64,000 nt of DNA from Janthinobacterium sp. 61 (lineage in GTDB: Bacteria; Pseudomonadota; Gammaproteobacteria; Burkholderiales; Burkholderiaceae_D). Under the pieces are notes generated by a model. That model did no database searches. It saw nothing but the letters and a program-made list of their open reading frames with translations, and had not been told where the DNA came from. The position numbers and the translations under genes are program-made. Where the stretch lies: NCBI RefSeq assembly GCF_002846335.1, contig NZ_PJMQ01000001.1, forward strand, positions 2,170,001 to 2,234,000, in the 5' to 3' direction. Shown here in pieces: positions 36,183 to 44,305 of the stretch (positions within the stretch are counted from its first letter, which is position 1; the number at the start of each line of letters is the position of its first letter).

Positions 36183-37019
36183 TCAGGACGCGTCGATCAA
36201 GGCTGCAATACGCTGCTCGAGTTCCGCGTTTTGCGCCTGCAGCTGCGCCACCCGCTGTTTCAGGCTGGCGATCTCGCCGCGCAGGCGCTCCGCTTCGGAC
36301 GGTGTCTGGGCAGCATTTTCCGCCCACGGCTCATTGCCCGTCTCCGGCGTATCTTGCGAGACGTGGCCTTTCGGCGCGCGCGGCGTGCGCGTGGCGGCGC
36401 GCTGTTCGCGGATTTCCTTGGCCGCCTGGCGTAATAACTTCTTGCCACCGGCGACGGCCGCCACCTGCTCTTCCGGCGGCAGGGATGCCACGGTGGCGGC
36501 CGCATTGATGGAGATCGTACCCGAACGGACCGCTTCCACCAGTTCCGGCGACGCCGCCTTCTGAATCTTTTCGATCTGGCTGATCTGGTTGCTGCTCAGG
36601 CGGGCGGCCTTGGCCACCTCTTCGCGCGTGCTCATGGGCGGCTTCGGCGCATTTTCGCCGTCCGGCGCATCCTGGGTGCTGACGGGAGCCGGGCTGCGCG
36701 CGGCGACGATTTCCTTCTTGCGCAGGGCCAGCACGCCGCGCTGGAAGTCCGAGACGCTGCGCCGCGCCAGGTGGTTGTCGATCATCCACAGCATGACGTC
36801 GTCGAGCGAGGTAAAGCTGGTGTTCTGGATGGTCTTGAATTCGATGCCGTGCTGGCGGCAGATGGCGTAGCGGTTATGCCCGTCGATCAGCACGTCGTTC
36901 CACAGCACCAGCGCGTCGCGGCAGCCTTCGGCAAGCAGGCTGCGCTCGAGCGCCGCGTATTCGCTGGCGGTGAGCGGGTCGATATACGACTGCAGCACCT
37001 GATTGATAGTGATATTCAT
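36183..37019 (-). CDS. ParB/Srx-like nuclease-fold protein with C-terminal coiled coil
   Basis: The product has 278 residues. The N-terminal part contains a ParB-N/Srx-like domain (residues 10-100: VLQSYIDPLTASEYAALERSL, DVLIDGHNRYAICRQHGIEF). The central part has a ParB-type helix-turn-helix (STREEVAKAARLSSNQISQIEKIQKAA; ELVEAVRSGTISINAAATVA). The C-terminus is a leucine-heptad coiled coil (ERLRGEIASLKQRVAQLQAQNAELEQRI). Chromosomal ParB has GERR; here DGHNR takes its place, so this is a specialised or plasmid-type relative. AGGACAACC precedes the start. No parA partner or parS-like palindrome is evident nearby. Confidence 0.85.
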   Translation of the reverse strand: MNITINQVLQSYIDPLTASEYAALERSLLAEGCRDALVLWNDVLIDGHNRYAICRQHGIEFKTIQNTSFTSLDDVMLWMIDNHLARRSVSDFQRGVLALRKKEIVAARSPAPVSTQDAPDGENAPKPPMSTREEVAKAARLSSNQISQIEKIQKAASPELVEAVRSGTISINAAATVASLPPEEQVAAVAGGKKLLRQAAKEIREQRAATRTPRAPKGHVSQDTPETGNEPWAENAAQTPSEAERLRGEIASLKQRVAQLQAQNAELEQRIAALIDAS

Positions 37020-37131
37020 GGTTGTCCTCAATATAGCGGCGCGATGGTCCGCGCCGGCACGAATGCTACACCATCCGCCTCCCCTGGCCGGGTAAAATCA
37101 TGGCGGCACAGCTCAATCAAAAACACGGACC

Positions 37132-37578
37132 ATGAAAAGAAAGTACGCCACCGCAATCATTTTTACCGTTGCCGCCATCGGCTTCACCTGGGTCAGCCCC
37201 TACATCGCCATGTACCGCATCAGCATCGCGGCGAAATCCGTGCGCCTGGAAAACCTGGCGCAGCAGGCGGACCTGCCCGCCGTGCGCGCCAGCGTGGCGC
37301 GCCAGTTGCGGGCGGCCGGCGACACGGCCAGCGAAGACGACTTCAAGGAAATGCTCGACACCATCGTCTCGCCGCCCGGCATCACGGTGCTGATCCTGCA
37401 CGGCAAACAGGGGGCCGACGGCAAGCGCCACGACTTCGGCATGGCTTACCGCTCGTGGAACGAAGTGGTGTTGCGGCGCAGCGGCGCCGGCCCCGCCGCC
37501 AGCCAATTTTTGCTGCGCCGCCACGGCATCTGGGACTGGAAACTGACGGATATTACCTTGCCGCCAGAATTACTCTGA
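37132..37578 (+). CDS. DUF2939-type membrane-anchored protein, first of two paralogues
   Basis: The 148-residue product has an N-terminal signal anchor (KYATAIIFTVAAIGFTWVSPYIAMYRI) and a periplasmic part ending in the motif GIWDWKLTDITLPPELL. The pattern SPY-(I/F)-(A/T)-M-(Y/N) after the anchor and W-(D/G)-W-K-L near the end is shared with the next gene and with DUF2939 proteins. The function is unknown. The two genes lie 116 bases apart on the same strand. Confidence 0.8.
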   Translation: MKRKYATAIIFTVAAIGFTWVSPYIAMYRISIAAKSVRLENLAQQADLPAVRASVARQLRAAGDTASEDDFKEMLDTIVSPPGITVLILHGKQGADGKRHDFGMAYRSWNEVVLRRSGAGPAASQFLLRRHGIWDWKLTDITLPPELL

Positions 37579-37694
37579 TGAAACTTGATCTAAAACAACA
37601 CTTACTTAAACCGTCATATTGATTTTGGGAAATATTATGTAGAATGCCAACACTTCAGGCGCACCGGGTCGCCAGGCATCCGAGAGATTGCACG

Positions 37695-38207
37695 ATGAAA
37701 AGAATGATGCTTCTCGCTGTAGTGGCACTGGTCGCGCTGGCCGGCGTCTTCTATGGCAGCCCGTATTTCACCATGAACAAGATTCGTGCGGCGACCATGG
37801 ACGAAGATAGCCAGGCCTTGGCTGCGCAGATCGACCTGGAGCTGCTGCGCAGCAGCCTGGGGCAGCAACTGCACACCCTGTTCTCGGCGCCGGAAGTGGC
37901 CGACGATATCAGCCCCGACGTCATTGACCCCTTGCTTGATACCATGCTGATGCCTGAAGGCATCGTCGCCTTGATGAAGCTCAATGACCGCTACGAGAAG
38001 CCAATCGCCAAGGTCAGCGACATCAGCGGCCGCAAGCGCAATGCCAAGCCCGACTACAAGCTGCGCTACACCTCGTGGGACAGCGTCGTGGTGCAGCGTG
38101 CCCACAGCAAAAGCCATATCGGCGAGCTGACCCTGACGCGCGATGGCATGTGGGGCTGGAAGCTGACGTCGGTGGCACTGCCCAGGAATCTGCTGGCCGA
38201 CGCGTAA
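37695..38207 (+). CDS. DUF2939-type membrane-anchored protein, second paralogue
   Basis: The 170-residue product begins MKRMMLLAVVALVALAGVFYGSPYFTMNKIRAA, a signal anchor followed by the SPYFTMNKI motif, and ends with GMWGWKLTSVALPRNLL. It aligns with the preceding gene along its length, with a longer middle region. GAGAGATTGCACG precedes the ATG. It is likely a tandem duplicate. The role is unknown. Confidence 0.8.
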   Translation: MKRMMLLAVVALVALAGVFYGSPYFTMNKIRAATMDEDSQALAAQIDLELLRSSLGQQLHTLFSAPEVADDISPDVIDPLLDTMLMPEGIVALMKLNDRYEKPIAKVSDISGRKRNAKPDYKLRYTSWDSVVVQRAHSKSHIGELTLTRDGMWGWKLTSVALPRNLLADA

Positions 38208-38258
38208 AACGGCCGCGCACTGCTATCATCTGTCCATCCACATTCATTTGGAGGCAGC

Positions 38259-38471
38259 ATGACTGACCTGGTACACCACGCACTGGCCCACGCGGCCAAA
38301 CCGGCCACCACGCCCTGGGTCGTCACCCTGGTCAGCGGTGAAAAGCTGACAGGCCCCATCACCGCTCTGGCCGACGGCTGCTACGCGATCGGCCTGGGGC
38401 AAATCAAGTATTTTTCCAGCGACAAGGTCGCCAGCCTGAATGTCTCGGGCGCGGGCGCGTTTCCTATCTGA
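38259..38471 (+). CDS. Small 70-residue protein, unknown
   Basis: This short soluble protein contains WVVTLVSGEKLTGPITALADGCYAIGLGQIKYFSSDKVASL, which looks like a small beta barrel of the SH3/Sm-like kind. A strong ribosome site (TTTGGAGGCAGC) fixes the start. It lies 51 bases after the second DUF2939 gene and eight bases before the next gene, so the group may be one transcript. Confidence 0.65.
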   Translation: MTDLVHHALAHAAKPATTPWVVTLVSGEKLTGPITALADGCYAIGLGQIKYFSSDKVASLNVSGAGAFPI

Positions 38472-38479
38472 GCCATCTG

Positions 38480-38863
38480 ATGCGTTTTCCTACGGACGGT
38501 GCGGATCTGGCAGCGCATTTGCAGGCGCTGGAAGCGGCGCTGCAAAGCCGGGCTGTGCGCGCCGATAGCGTCAGCCTGGCGGCATTGCTAGCTGACGAGT
38601 TCGTCGAATTCGGCAGTTCCGGCAATGTCTGGACACGGGCGGCGACCCTGGCTGACCTGCCTGCGGAACAATTTATCTCGCGCAGCATCAGCGAGTTTCA
38701 GGCGCAGCTGCTGGCCGAGGACATCGCGTTTGTTACCTACCGCTCGCAGCGGCACGCAGCGGGCACCCAGCCCGCCAGCGCCAGCCTGCGCAGTTCGCTA
38801 TGGAAGCGACGTGATGGCCGCTGGCAAATGGCGTTTCACCAGGGCACGCCCATTCCCGCCTGA
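38480..38863 (+). CDS. DUF4440 / NTF2-like small protein
   Basis: The 127-residue product fits the SnoaL-like DUF4440 pattern: an N-terminal helix (LAAHLQALEAALQSRAV), LAALLADEFVEFGSSGNVWTRAATLADL, then strands IAFVTYRSQRH and SLRSSLWKRRDGRWQMAFHQGTPI. The last motif (W-x-x-x-x-H-Q-x-T) is typical. Such proteins often bind small molecules; no activity can be assigned. Confidence 0.85.
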   Translation: MRFPTDGADLAAHLQALEAALQSRAVRADSVSLAALLADEFVEFGSSGNVWTRAATLADLPAEQFISRSISEFQAQLLAEDIAFVTYRSQRHAAGTQPASASLRSSLWKRRDGRWQMAFHQGTPIPA

Positions 38864-38875
38864 GACAGCTCCCGC

Positions 38876-40294
38876 TCACGCCGCCAGGCGCGTGCCGTCA
38901 GGTTGCGCGAGGTCGGGCAAGCACGCCAGCGCCGCTTTCAGGGCGGCAAAACACTGCGCGTCGATGGCTGTGCCCACCGTCTCGGCCATGATCTCGAGCG
39001 CTTTGGGTATCGGAATTGGTCCCCGATAAGGCCGGTCGGCCGTGATGGCGTCGAAAATATCGGCCGTGGTGATAATGCGCGTTTCCAGGCTGATGTCGTC
39101 GGCCGTCAAACCCCGCGGATAGCCCTTGCCATCGAGCCGTTCATGGTGCGCAGCTGCCACGACAGCCAGTTCGGCAAACGCATCAATGCGTGACAGAATC
39201 GTTTCCGTATAGTGTGCGTGCTGCTGCACTGCCAGCCACTCATCGGCGTCGAGTTTGCCAGCCTTGTCCAGCACGCTGTTGCTGACGCCAAGCTTGCCGA
39301 CGTCATGCAGCAAGGCACCCCGCTTGAGCCAGCGGCGCCGCTCCGGCGTCACACCCAAGGCTTCGGCGATCATGTCCGTGTACAGCGCAACGCGCTCGCT
39401 GTGGCCGCTCGTGTACGGGCTTTTCGAATCGACCACCTGGCCGAACGCGGCAGCGATGTCGTCGAGATAATCCTCATCCACCGGCACGGAACGGTTCGCC
39501 GGTTCCAGCGCCGCCACGGCGGCCGTCAGGTCCTGCGAGCGCAACATGGACCAGAAGGCGCCCGACTGCGCCACCCGCTCGAATGCCTGCACCAGTTGTG
39601 GATCAAACCAGGTCGCCGAGCGCTGGCGCACTTCCGCCTGGGCCGCGCGCGCGCCATCGGCCGTATGAAAGACGTCGACCACCTGCGCCAGCAGGGCAAT
39701 GCGCGAAAACAGGGGAATCGCCTGGCCTGCCAGTTTGTCCGGCTTGCCCTGGCCGTTATAGTGTTCGTCGAGGCTGTAGATGCCCTGTGCCACGGTTTCC
39801 GGAAAGCGCAGCAGGCGCGCGATGTCGGCGCCGCGCTGGCAGCGCGTGGCGATCAGCTCCTGCGCGATGTGCGGGCCGTCGCGCAAGATCGTCATCACGG
39901 CGCGGAAGCGCTCGGCCAAGCCGGCCTTCAGGCCCGTGTGCTTGAGGACGAATTTGAGCACTTGCGGCAGGCTGTCGCCCACAGTCTTGAAGCCTTGCTT
40001 GAAAGACAGATCATCCGTCAGGTAGAGCTCGCAGATGCGCGCGGCATTGCTGCTGCAGCCCAGGTCCTTGAGCAGCAGGGTGTAATACAGATTCCACAAG
40101 TCTTCATCCGCCATGCCCAGTTCGCGTCCCACATGCATGCCGATCCAGCAACAACGGATGCAATGGCCTTCCGGCTGCCCCTCCGTGATGTCCAGGGCCT
40201 GGCTGAGGGCGGCGATCAGTTCGGAGAGCCGGATGCCGTCAACGGCCGGTGCACTTGCAGATAAAATTATCATGGCAGAAATATAAGTTTCCAA
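38876..40294 (-). CDS. HD-GYP domain cyclic-di-GMP phosphodiesterase with a degenerate N-terminal HD region
   Basis: The product has 472 residues (465 if the second Met is used). The C-terminal HD-GYP domain is intact: SGHSERVALYTDMIA, LLHDVGKLGVSNSVLDKAGKL, AAHHERLDGKGYPRGL and TTADIFDAITADRPYRGPI. It should hydrolyse c-di-GMP to GMP. The first 230 residues look like a second, eroded HD region (EGHCIRCCWIGMHVGRELGM, LLLKDLGCSSN, LDEHYNGQGKPDKLAG). This two-part layout is known in stand-alone HD-GYP proteins. It is a single gene, convergent with the DUF4440 gene. Confidence 0.92.
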   Translation of the reverse strand: METYISAMIILSASAPAVDGIRLSELIAALSQALDITEGQPEGHCIRCCWIGMHVGRELGMADEDLWNLYYTLLLKDLGCSSNAARICELYLTDDLSFKQGFKTVGDSLPQVLKFVLKHTGLKAGLAERFRAVMTILRDGPHIAQELIATRCQRGADIARLLRFPETVAQGIYSLDEHYNGQGKPDKLAGQAIPLFSRIALLAQVVDVFHTADGARAAQAEVRQRSATWFDPQLVQAFERVAQSGAFWSMLRSQDLTAAVAALEPANRSVPVDEDYLDDIAAAFGQVVDSKSPYTSGHSERVALYTDMIAEALGVTPERRRWLKRGALLHDVGKLGVSNSVLDKAGKLDADEWLAVQQHAHYTETILSRIDAFAELAVVAAAHHERLDGKGYPRGLTADDISLETRIITTADIFDAITADRPYRGPIPIPKALEIMAETVGTAIDAQCFAALKAALACLPDLAQPDGTRLAA

Positions 40295-40768
40295 TTTGCA
40301 ATAGATTACATTCTACGCGAAATCCTGCATGTAGATGCCTTGTGGCAACCTCATTGCCCCTGCATGCGCCGCGCGGGTGCAACTGGCAGGCAACATGCCA
40401 TCCCATGATGTGGCAATACAACAACATCGCATGGCAAAAAGAAAGAGGGGGAACTGTCGTATTTTTCGCACTGCGCACTGGCCGCTCACACGCCATGGCG
40501 TCGGCATGTTTGCGCTGTCGCAGGGAAAACCTTCGGTGGCCAAGCGGCCGTCTGCGCTGGCAAAAGCCTTGCGGCACCTCACTATGCACCCGCCCGATAT
40601 TGACGACAAATACGATTTTATTCAGGTATTGAGTCGAAACGAATATAAATAGTTTGGCCTGGAAAATGGCATGAATACCAAAACTTTCCGTGCTAGCATG
40701 ATTTTTCGTCTAGCGGACTTGCGCCTGCCTGGACCTTACGAACAAACTTGACCGACAGGAGCCGTTTC
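40295..40768. other. Intergenic region upstream of the TonB receptor
   Basis: I see no credible gene here. The stretch is AT-richer near 40600-40710, where promoter elements of the TonB receptor gene should lie. No Fur-box or riboswitch consensus is apparent. Confidence 0.35.
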
Positions 40769-43069
40769 ATGATGACACCGCATGCCAGCACACACGCCAG
40801 CACAATCCGCCACACCCTGATTGCCCTGGCAATCACTGCCGCCTTTCCCCTGCAGGCGCTGGCGCAAGACAGCGTCCCGGCGCCAGCCGCCGACGCACCT
40901 GCCGCTCCGGTGGCACAGGCCGGCCCTGGCCAGCTGGAAACGGTCATCGTGACGGCGCAGCGACGCGCGGAAAACATCAAGGACGTGCCCATGTCCATCG
41001 CCACCCTGAAGGGCGACAAGCTCGACACCCTGACGGCCGGCGGCGCCGACATCCGCTTCCTCAACAGCCGTTCGCCCAGCGTCTCGGTCGAATCTGATTA
41101 CGGCCGCACCTTTCCCCGCTTCTATATTCGCGGCCTGGGCAACACCGATTTCGACCTGAACGCCTCGCAGCCCGTGGGCCTGGTGATGGATGACGTGGTG
41201 CAGGAAAACGCCATGCTGAAGGGTTTCCCCGTGTTTGACGTGGATCAGGTCGAGGTGCTGCGCGGCCCGCAAGGCACCCTGTTCGGCCGCAACTCGCCGG
41301 CCGGCGTGATCAAGTTCGATTCGGCCAAGCCCGTCTTCAAGACGGAAGGCTACCTGAGCGGCGGATTCGGCAAAGATGGCATGAAGAACCTGGAAGGCGC
41401 TTTCAACGTGCCCGTCAGCGACACCGTTGCCCTGCGATTTTCCGGCCAGACGCAGCGCCGCGACGACCGCGTGCACAACCCGCGCCCCACCGGCACGCGC
41501 GACTTTGAAGGTTATGAAGACAGCGCCGCCCGCCTGCAAGTGCTGGTCAAGCCCACGCGCGACTTCACTGCCCTGTTCAACGTGCACGCGCGCGACCTCG
41601 ATGGCACGGCGACGCTGTTCCGCGCCAACATCCTGAAACAGGGCACCAATGACCTGGTCGACAATTTTGATTATGGCTCCTACCCTACCGATGGCATCAA
41701 CCGCCAGCACCTGAAAACCAAGGGTGGCAGCATGCGCCTGAAATGGGACTTGCCCGGCGTCACCCTGCACTCGATCACCGGCTACGAAAAGCTCGACTTT
41801 TACAGCCGCGCCGACGTCGACGGCGGCTATGGCGCCGTGTACGCCCAGCCGATGGGCCCCGGCTTCATTCCTTTCGTCGTGGAAACGGCCGACGTGATTC
41901 CCAAGCACAAGCAGATTTCGCAGGAATTCCGCGCCGAATCGAGCGCCAAGGGCCCGCTGCAATGGATAGGCGGCCTGTTCTACTTCAAGGAAGATATCCA
42001 GATCGACAGCATCAGCTTTGACAGCCTGGCGCCCGGCAATCCGCAAAACAGCGCCTACGCCACGCAAAACCAGAGCTCGAAGTCGTACGCGGCCTTCGGC
42101 TCGCTCAACTACACGGTCTCGGACGCCCTGAAACTGCGCGCCGGCCTGCGCTACACGAGCGACAAGAAGGATTTCTCGGCCAAGCGCGTGGAAGCGACCA
42201 CGGCCGGGCCATTCAACCTGAATGACACCTCGCACAACGTCAGCTGGGACCTCAGCGGCACCTATGTGCTGACGCCGGAAACCAACGCCTACGCGCGCAT
42301 CGCCACCGGCTACCGCGCGCCATCGATGCAGGGCCGCCTGAACGGCCTGGCCGACCGCCCTTCGTTTGCGGGCGCCGAGAAAGCGCTGTCCGTCGAGGCG
42401 GGCATCAAGCAAGACCTGTTCGACAAGCGCGCGCGCCTCAGCCTGGCCGTGTTCCAGTACCGGGTCAAGGACAAGCAACTGACAGCCGGCAGCGGCGCCG
42501 TCAACATGAACCAGCTGATCAACGCCGACAAGGCCACCGGCCGGGGCGTGGAACTCGATTTCCAGGCTAACCTCAGCGATTCGCTCAGCATGACCCTGGG
42601 CGGCAGCTACAACCACACGGAAATCCAGGACAAGAAGCTGTTCGTGCAAAGCTGCGGCAACGCACTGAACAACCCGGCCAGCGGCTGCACCGTCACCGAC
42701 CCCGTCGGACCATTCAAGGGCACATCCTATATCGACGGCAACCCGCTGCCACGCGCACCGGAATGGCAAACCAACTTCACCCTGAAATACAGTATCCCCC
42801 TGGCCAATGGCGAGTTCTACGCCTACACGGACTGGGCCTATCGCACCAGCTACAATTTCTTCCTCTATGAAGCGAAGGAATACAAGGCCAAGGAACTGCT
42901 CGAAGGTGGCTTGCGCGTCGGCTACAAGTGGGACAAATACGAACTCTCCGCGTATGGCCGCAACATCACCAACCAGATCCAGTCACTGGGCGCCATCGAC
43001 TTCGACAACCTGACGGGCATCGTCAACGAACCACGCACGTATGGCGTGCAGTTCAAGGCGACGTTTTGA
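40769..43069 (+). CDS. TonB-dependent outer-membrane receptor
   Basis: The product has 766 residues. It has a signal peptide (HTLIALAITAAFPLQALAQ), a TonB-box-like segment (LETVIVTAQRRAENIKDVPMSI), and the plug domain (FPRFYIRGLGNTDFDLNASQPVGLVMDDV; VEVLRGPQGTLFGRNSPAGVI). A 22-strand beta-barrel follows, ending in aromatic Phe (YGVQFKATF). QRRAENIKDVPMSI places it in the large group related to IroN/FyuA-like and oligosaccharide receptors. The ligand is not deducible and no linked transport or regulator gene is present. ACAGGAGCC precedes the chosen ATG. Confidence 0.93.
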   Translation: MMTPHASTHASTIRHTLIALAITAAFPLQALAQDSVPAPAADAPAAPVAQAGPGQLETVIVTAQRRAENIKDVPMSIATLKGDKLDTLTAGGADIRFLNSRSPSVSVESDYGRTFPRFYIRGLGNTDFDLNASQPVGLVMDDVVQENAMLKGFPVFDVDQVEVLRGPQGTLFGRNSPAGVIKFDSAKPVFKTEGYLSGGFGKDGMKNLEGAFNVPVSDTVALRFSGQTQRRDDRVHNPRPTGTRDFEGYEDSAARLQVLVKPTRDFTALFNVHARDLDGTATLFRANILKQGTNDLVDNFDYGSYPTDGINRQHLKTKGGSMRLKWDLPGVTLHSITGYEKLDFYSRADVDGGYGAVYAQPMGPGFIPFVVETADVIPKHKQISQEFRAESSAKGPLQWIGGLFYFKEDIQIDSISFDSLAPGNPQNSAYATQNQSSKSYAAFGSLNYTVSDALKLRAGLRYTSDKKDFSAKRVEATTAGPFNLNDTSHNVSWDLSGTYVLTPETNAYARIATGYRAPSMQGRLNGLADRPSFAGAEKALSVEAGIKQDLFDKRARLSLAVFQYRVKDKQLTAGSGAVNMNQLINADKATGRGVELDFQANLSDSLSMTLGGSYNHTEIQDKKLFVQSCGNALNNPASGCTVTDPVGPFKGTSYIDGNPLPRAPEWQTNFTLKYSIPLANGEFYAYTDWAYRTSYNFFLYEAKEYKAKELLEGGLRVGYKWDKYELSAYGRNITNQIQSLGAIDFDNLTGIVNEPRTYGVQFKATF

Positions 43070-43216
43070 TGGCGGGTAGATGAAACCAGGCTGTCCGGTG
43101 CGAACCGGACAGCATTTTTCTCCCACCACGGCAGAAACCTGGCTGTGGATGCGAGACCATCGCTCCGGCACAAGATGGCATTACGGGCATCACCTGTGCT
43201 AGAATCTCGCCGCGCT

Positions 43217-43300
43217 GCCCGGATGGTGAAACTGGTAGACACTGGAGACTTAAAATCTCCCGCCTGTAAGGGCGTGCCGGTTCGATTCCGGCTCCGGGCA
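43217..43300 (+). tRNA. tRNA-Leu (anticodon UAA)
   Basis: The acceptor arms GCCCGGA/TCCGGGC pair perfectly. The D-arm starts TGGTGAAACTGGTAGACAC, the anticodon stem GGAGA/TCTCC encloses CTTAAAA (anticodon TAA), and a long variable arm typical of tRNA-Leu follows, then the T-arm with GGTTCGATTCC. CCA is not encoded. A clear terminator follows. Confidence 0.97.
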
Positions 43301-43332
43301 CTTAGAGACATTTTTGCAGCACACGATAAAAG

Positions 43333-43373
43333 GCGATAAACCCAATAGAATCAAGGGTTTATCGCTTTTTTTT
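43333..43373 (+). terminator. Rho-independent terminator of tRNA-Leu
   Basis: GCGATAAACCC (43333-43343) and GGGTTTATCGC (43355-43365) form a perfect 11-bp stem, followed by eight T. Confidence 0.92.
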
Positions 43374-43593
43374 CGTTCCGTCAGGCGTTAGTAATTGCTA
43401 TACGAGACGTTTAAAAAGCTGCACCAACTCCCCAAAAACTCCCCAGAACGTCCCTAATTCCGTTCACTTAAGCAAAAAAAGCACCATTTCCTAAATAGGA
43501 TTTGGTACTTTTTTCATGGAACTTCTGCCTAAATCACTCGTTTTTTTAGTCCGCAATGAGGAGACAAACCCTTAACTGGACGGCATCACCATA

Positions 43594-43818
43594 ATGGCCC
43601 ATGTTTTCCTCGGGAGATTACCTTACCATTTGCCAAAATTTACCAATGAATTTACCAAAATGCCAATCCCGGTCCAGGATGGCAAGTTTTGGCGATATCG
43701 CTTCATGCTCAAGGGTGTCCGGGTGTTCGGCACTTTCAAAAAAGTGGCGGCCGCTCGCTATGACTTCAGGCGGTTCGCCGAGTGTGGTTTTGTCCATCGT
43801 CATACGTATCCTTTCTAG
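43594..43818 (+). pseudogene. Possible integrase N-terminal fragment beside tRNA-Leu
   Basis: The frame encodes a 74-residue peptide. PIPVQDGKFWRYRFMLKGVRVFGTFKKVAAARYDFRRF resembles the arm-type DNA-binding domain of tyrosine recombinases, which usually reads roughly D-G-x-x-x-W-R-Y-x-(Y/F)-x-x-x-G. No catalytic domain follows. Position just after a tRNA gene is the classical site for such integrases, so I read it as debris of an integrated element. The similarity is short and could be chance. Confidence 0.35.
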
Positions 43819-44305
43819 GGATAAATTTTATCGTATGACATCTTTTACACAAAAATCTGACCGGCTAGGGCTCGGACAAAATCAACCAGCGCTTCCCAGC
43901 TATGGTGCGCAGGCTCGATGCATCCATGGAATACCTAACTATTTGCCAATAAACCGGGCGCGATCACGCCGAGCCAGAACCGGCGTGAAGGCAGGACTCG
44001 GTACCATGTACTTCCGCCAATGAGTTCGGGCATTCTTCTTCCTTGACGTATAAAATACTTGCAATATTGCATAGAAATTGTGGCCAGCATTACCTCGCTC
44101 TCGTCAATTCTGCGTAACAGGCCTGCGGACCGCGTCCAATCATCGCTCGCAGAGTGCCCGGCAGTGCCGACATTTTTGCAACAACGTCCATCGTTCCTCT
44201 CGCTACTCCACGACTTCCTACTGATATAATACTTGCAATGAAGTAAGACTCCGAAATGTGCGCCTCCAGGCTCCCGCAACCGTCTGTGTACTGCTAGCCC
44301 AGCCC
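43819..44305. other. AT-rich gene-free stretch before the large kinase gene
   Basis: No confident gene is present. A 15-bp near-identical direct repeat (TAAAATACTTGCAAT at 44051-44065, TATAATACTTGCAAT at 44225-44239) occurs here. The second copy provides a TATAAT box (44225-44230) that could drive the kinase gene. One minus-strand frame (43935-44279) encodes a 114-residue peptide with no recognisable family. Confidence 0.35.

Noticed and set aside
36183..37019. Chromosome-partition ParB with a replication origin nearby
   Set aside because: No parA, no parS-like palindrome and no dnaA/gyrB/rnpA context. The motif DGHNR replaces the GERR box.
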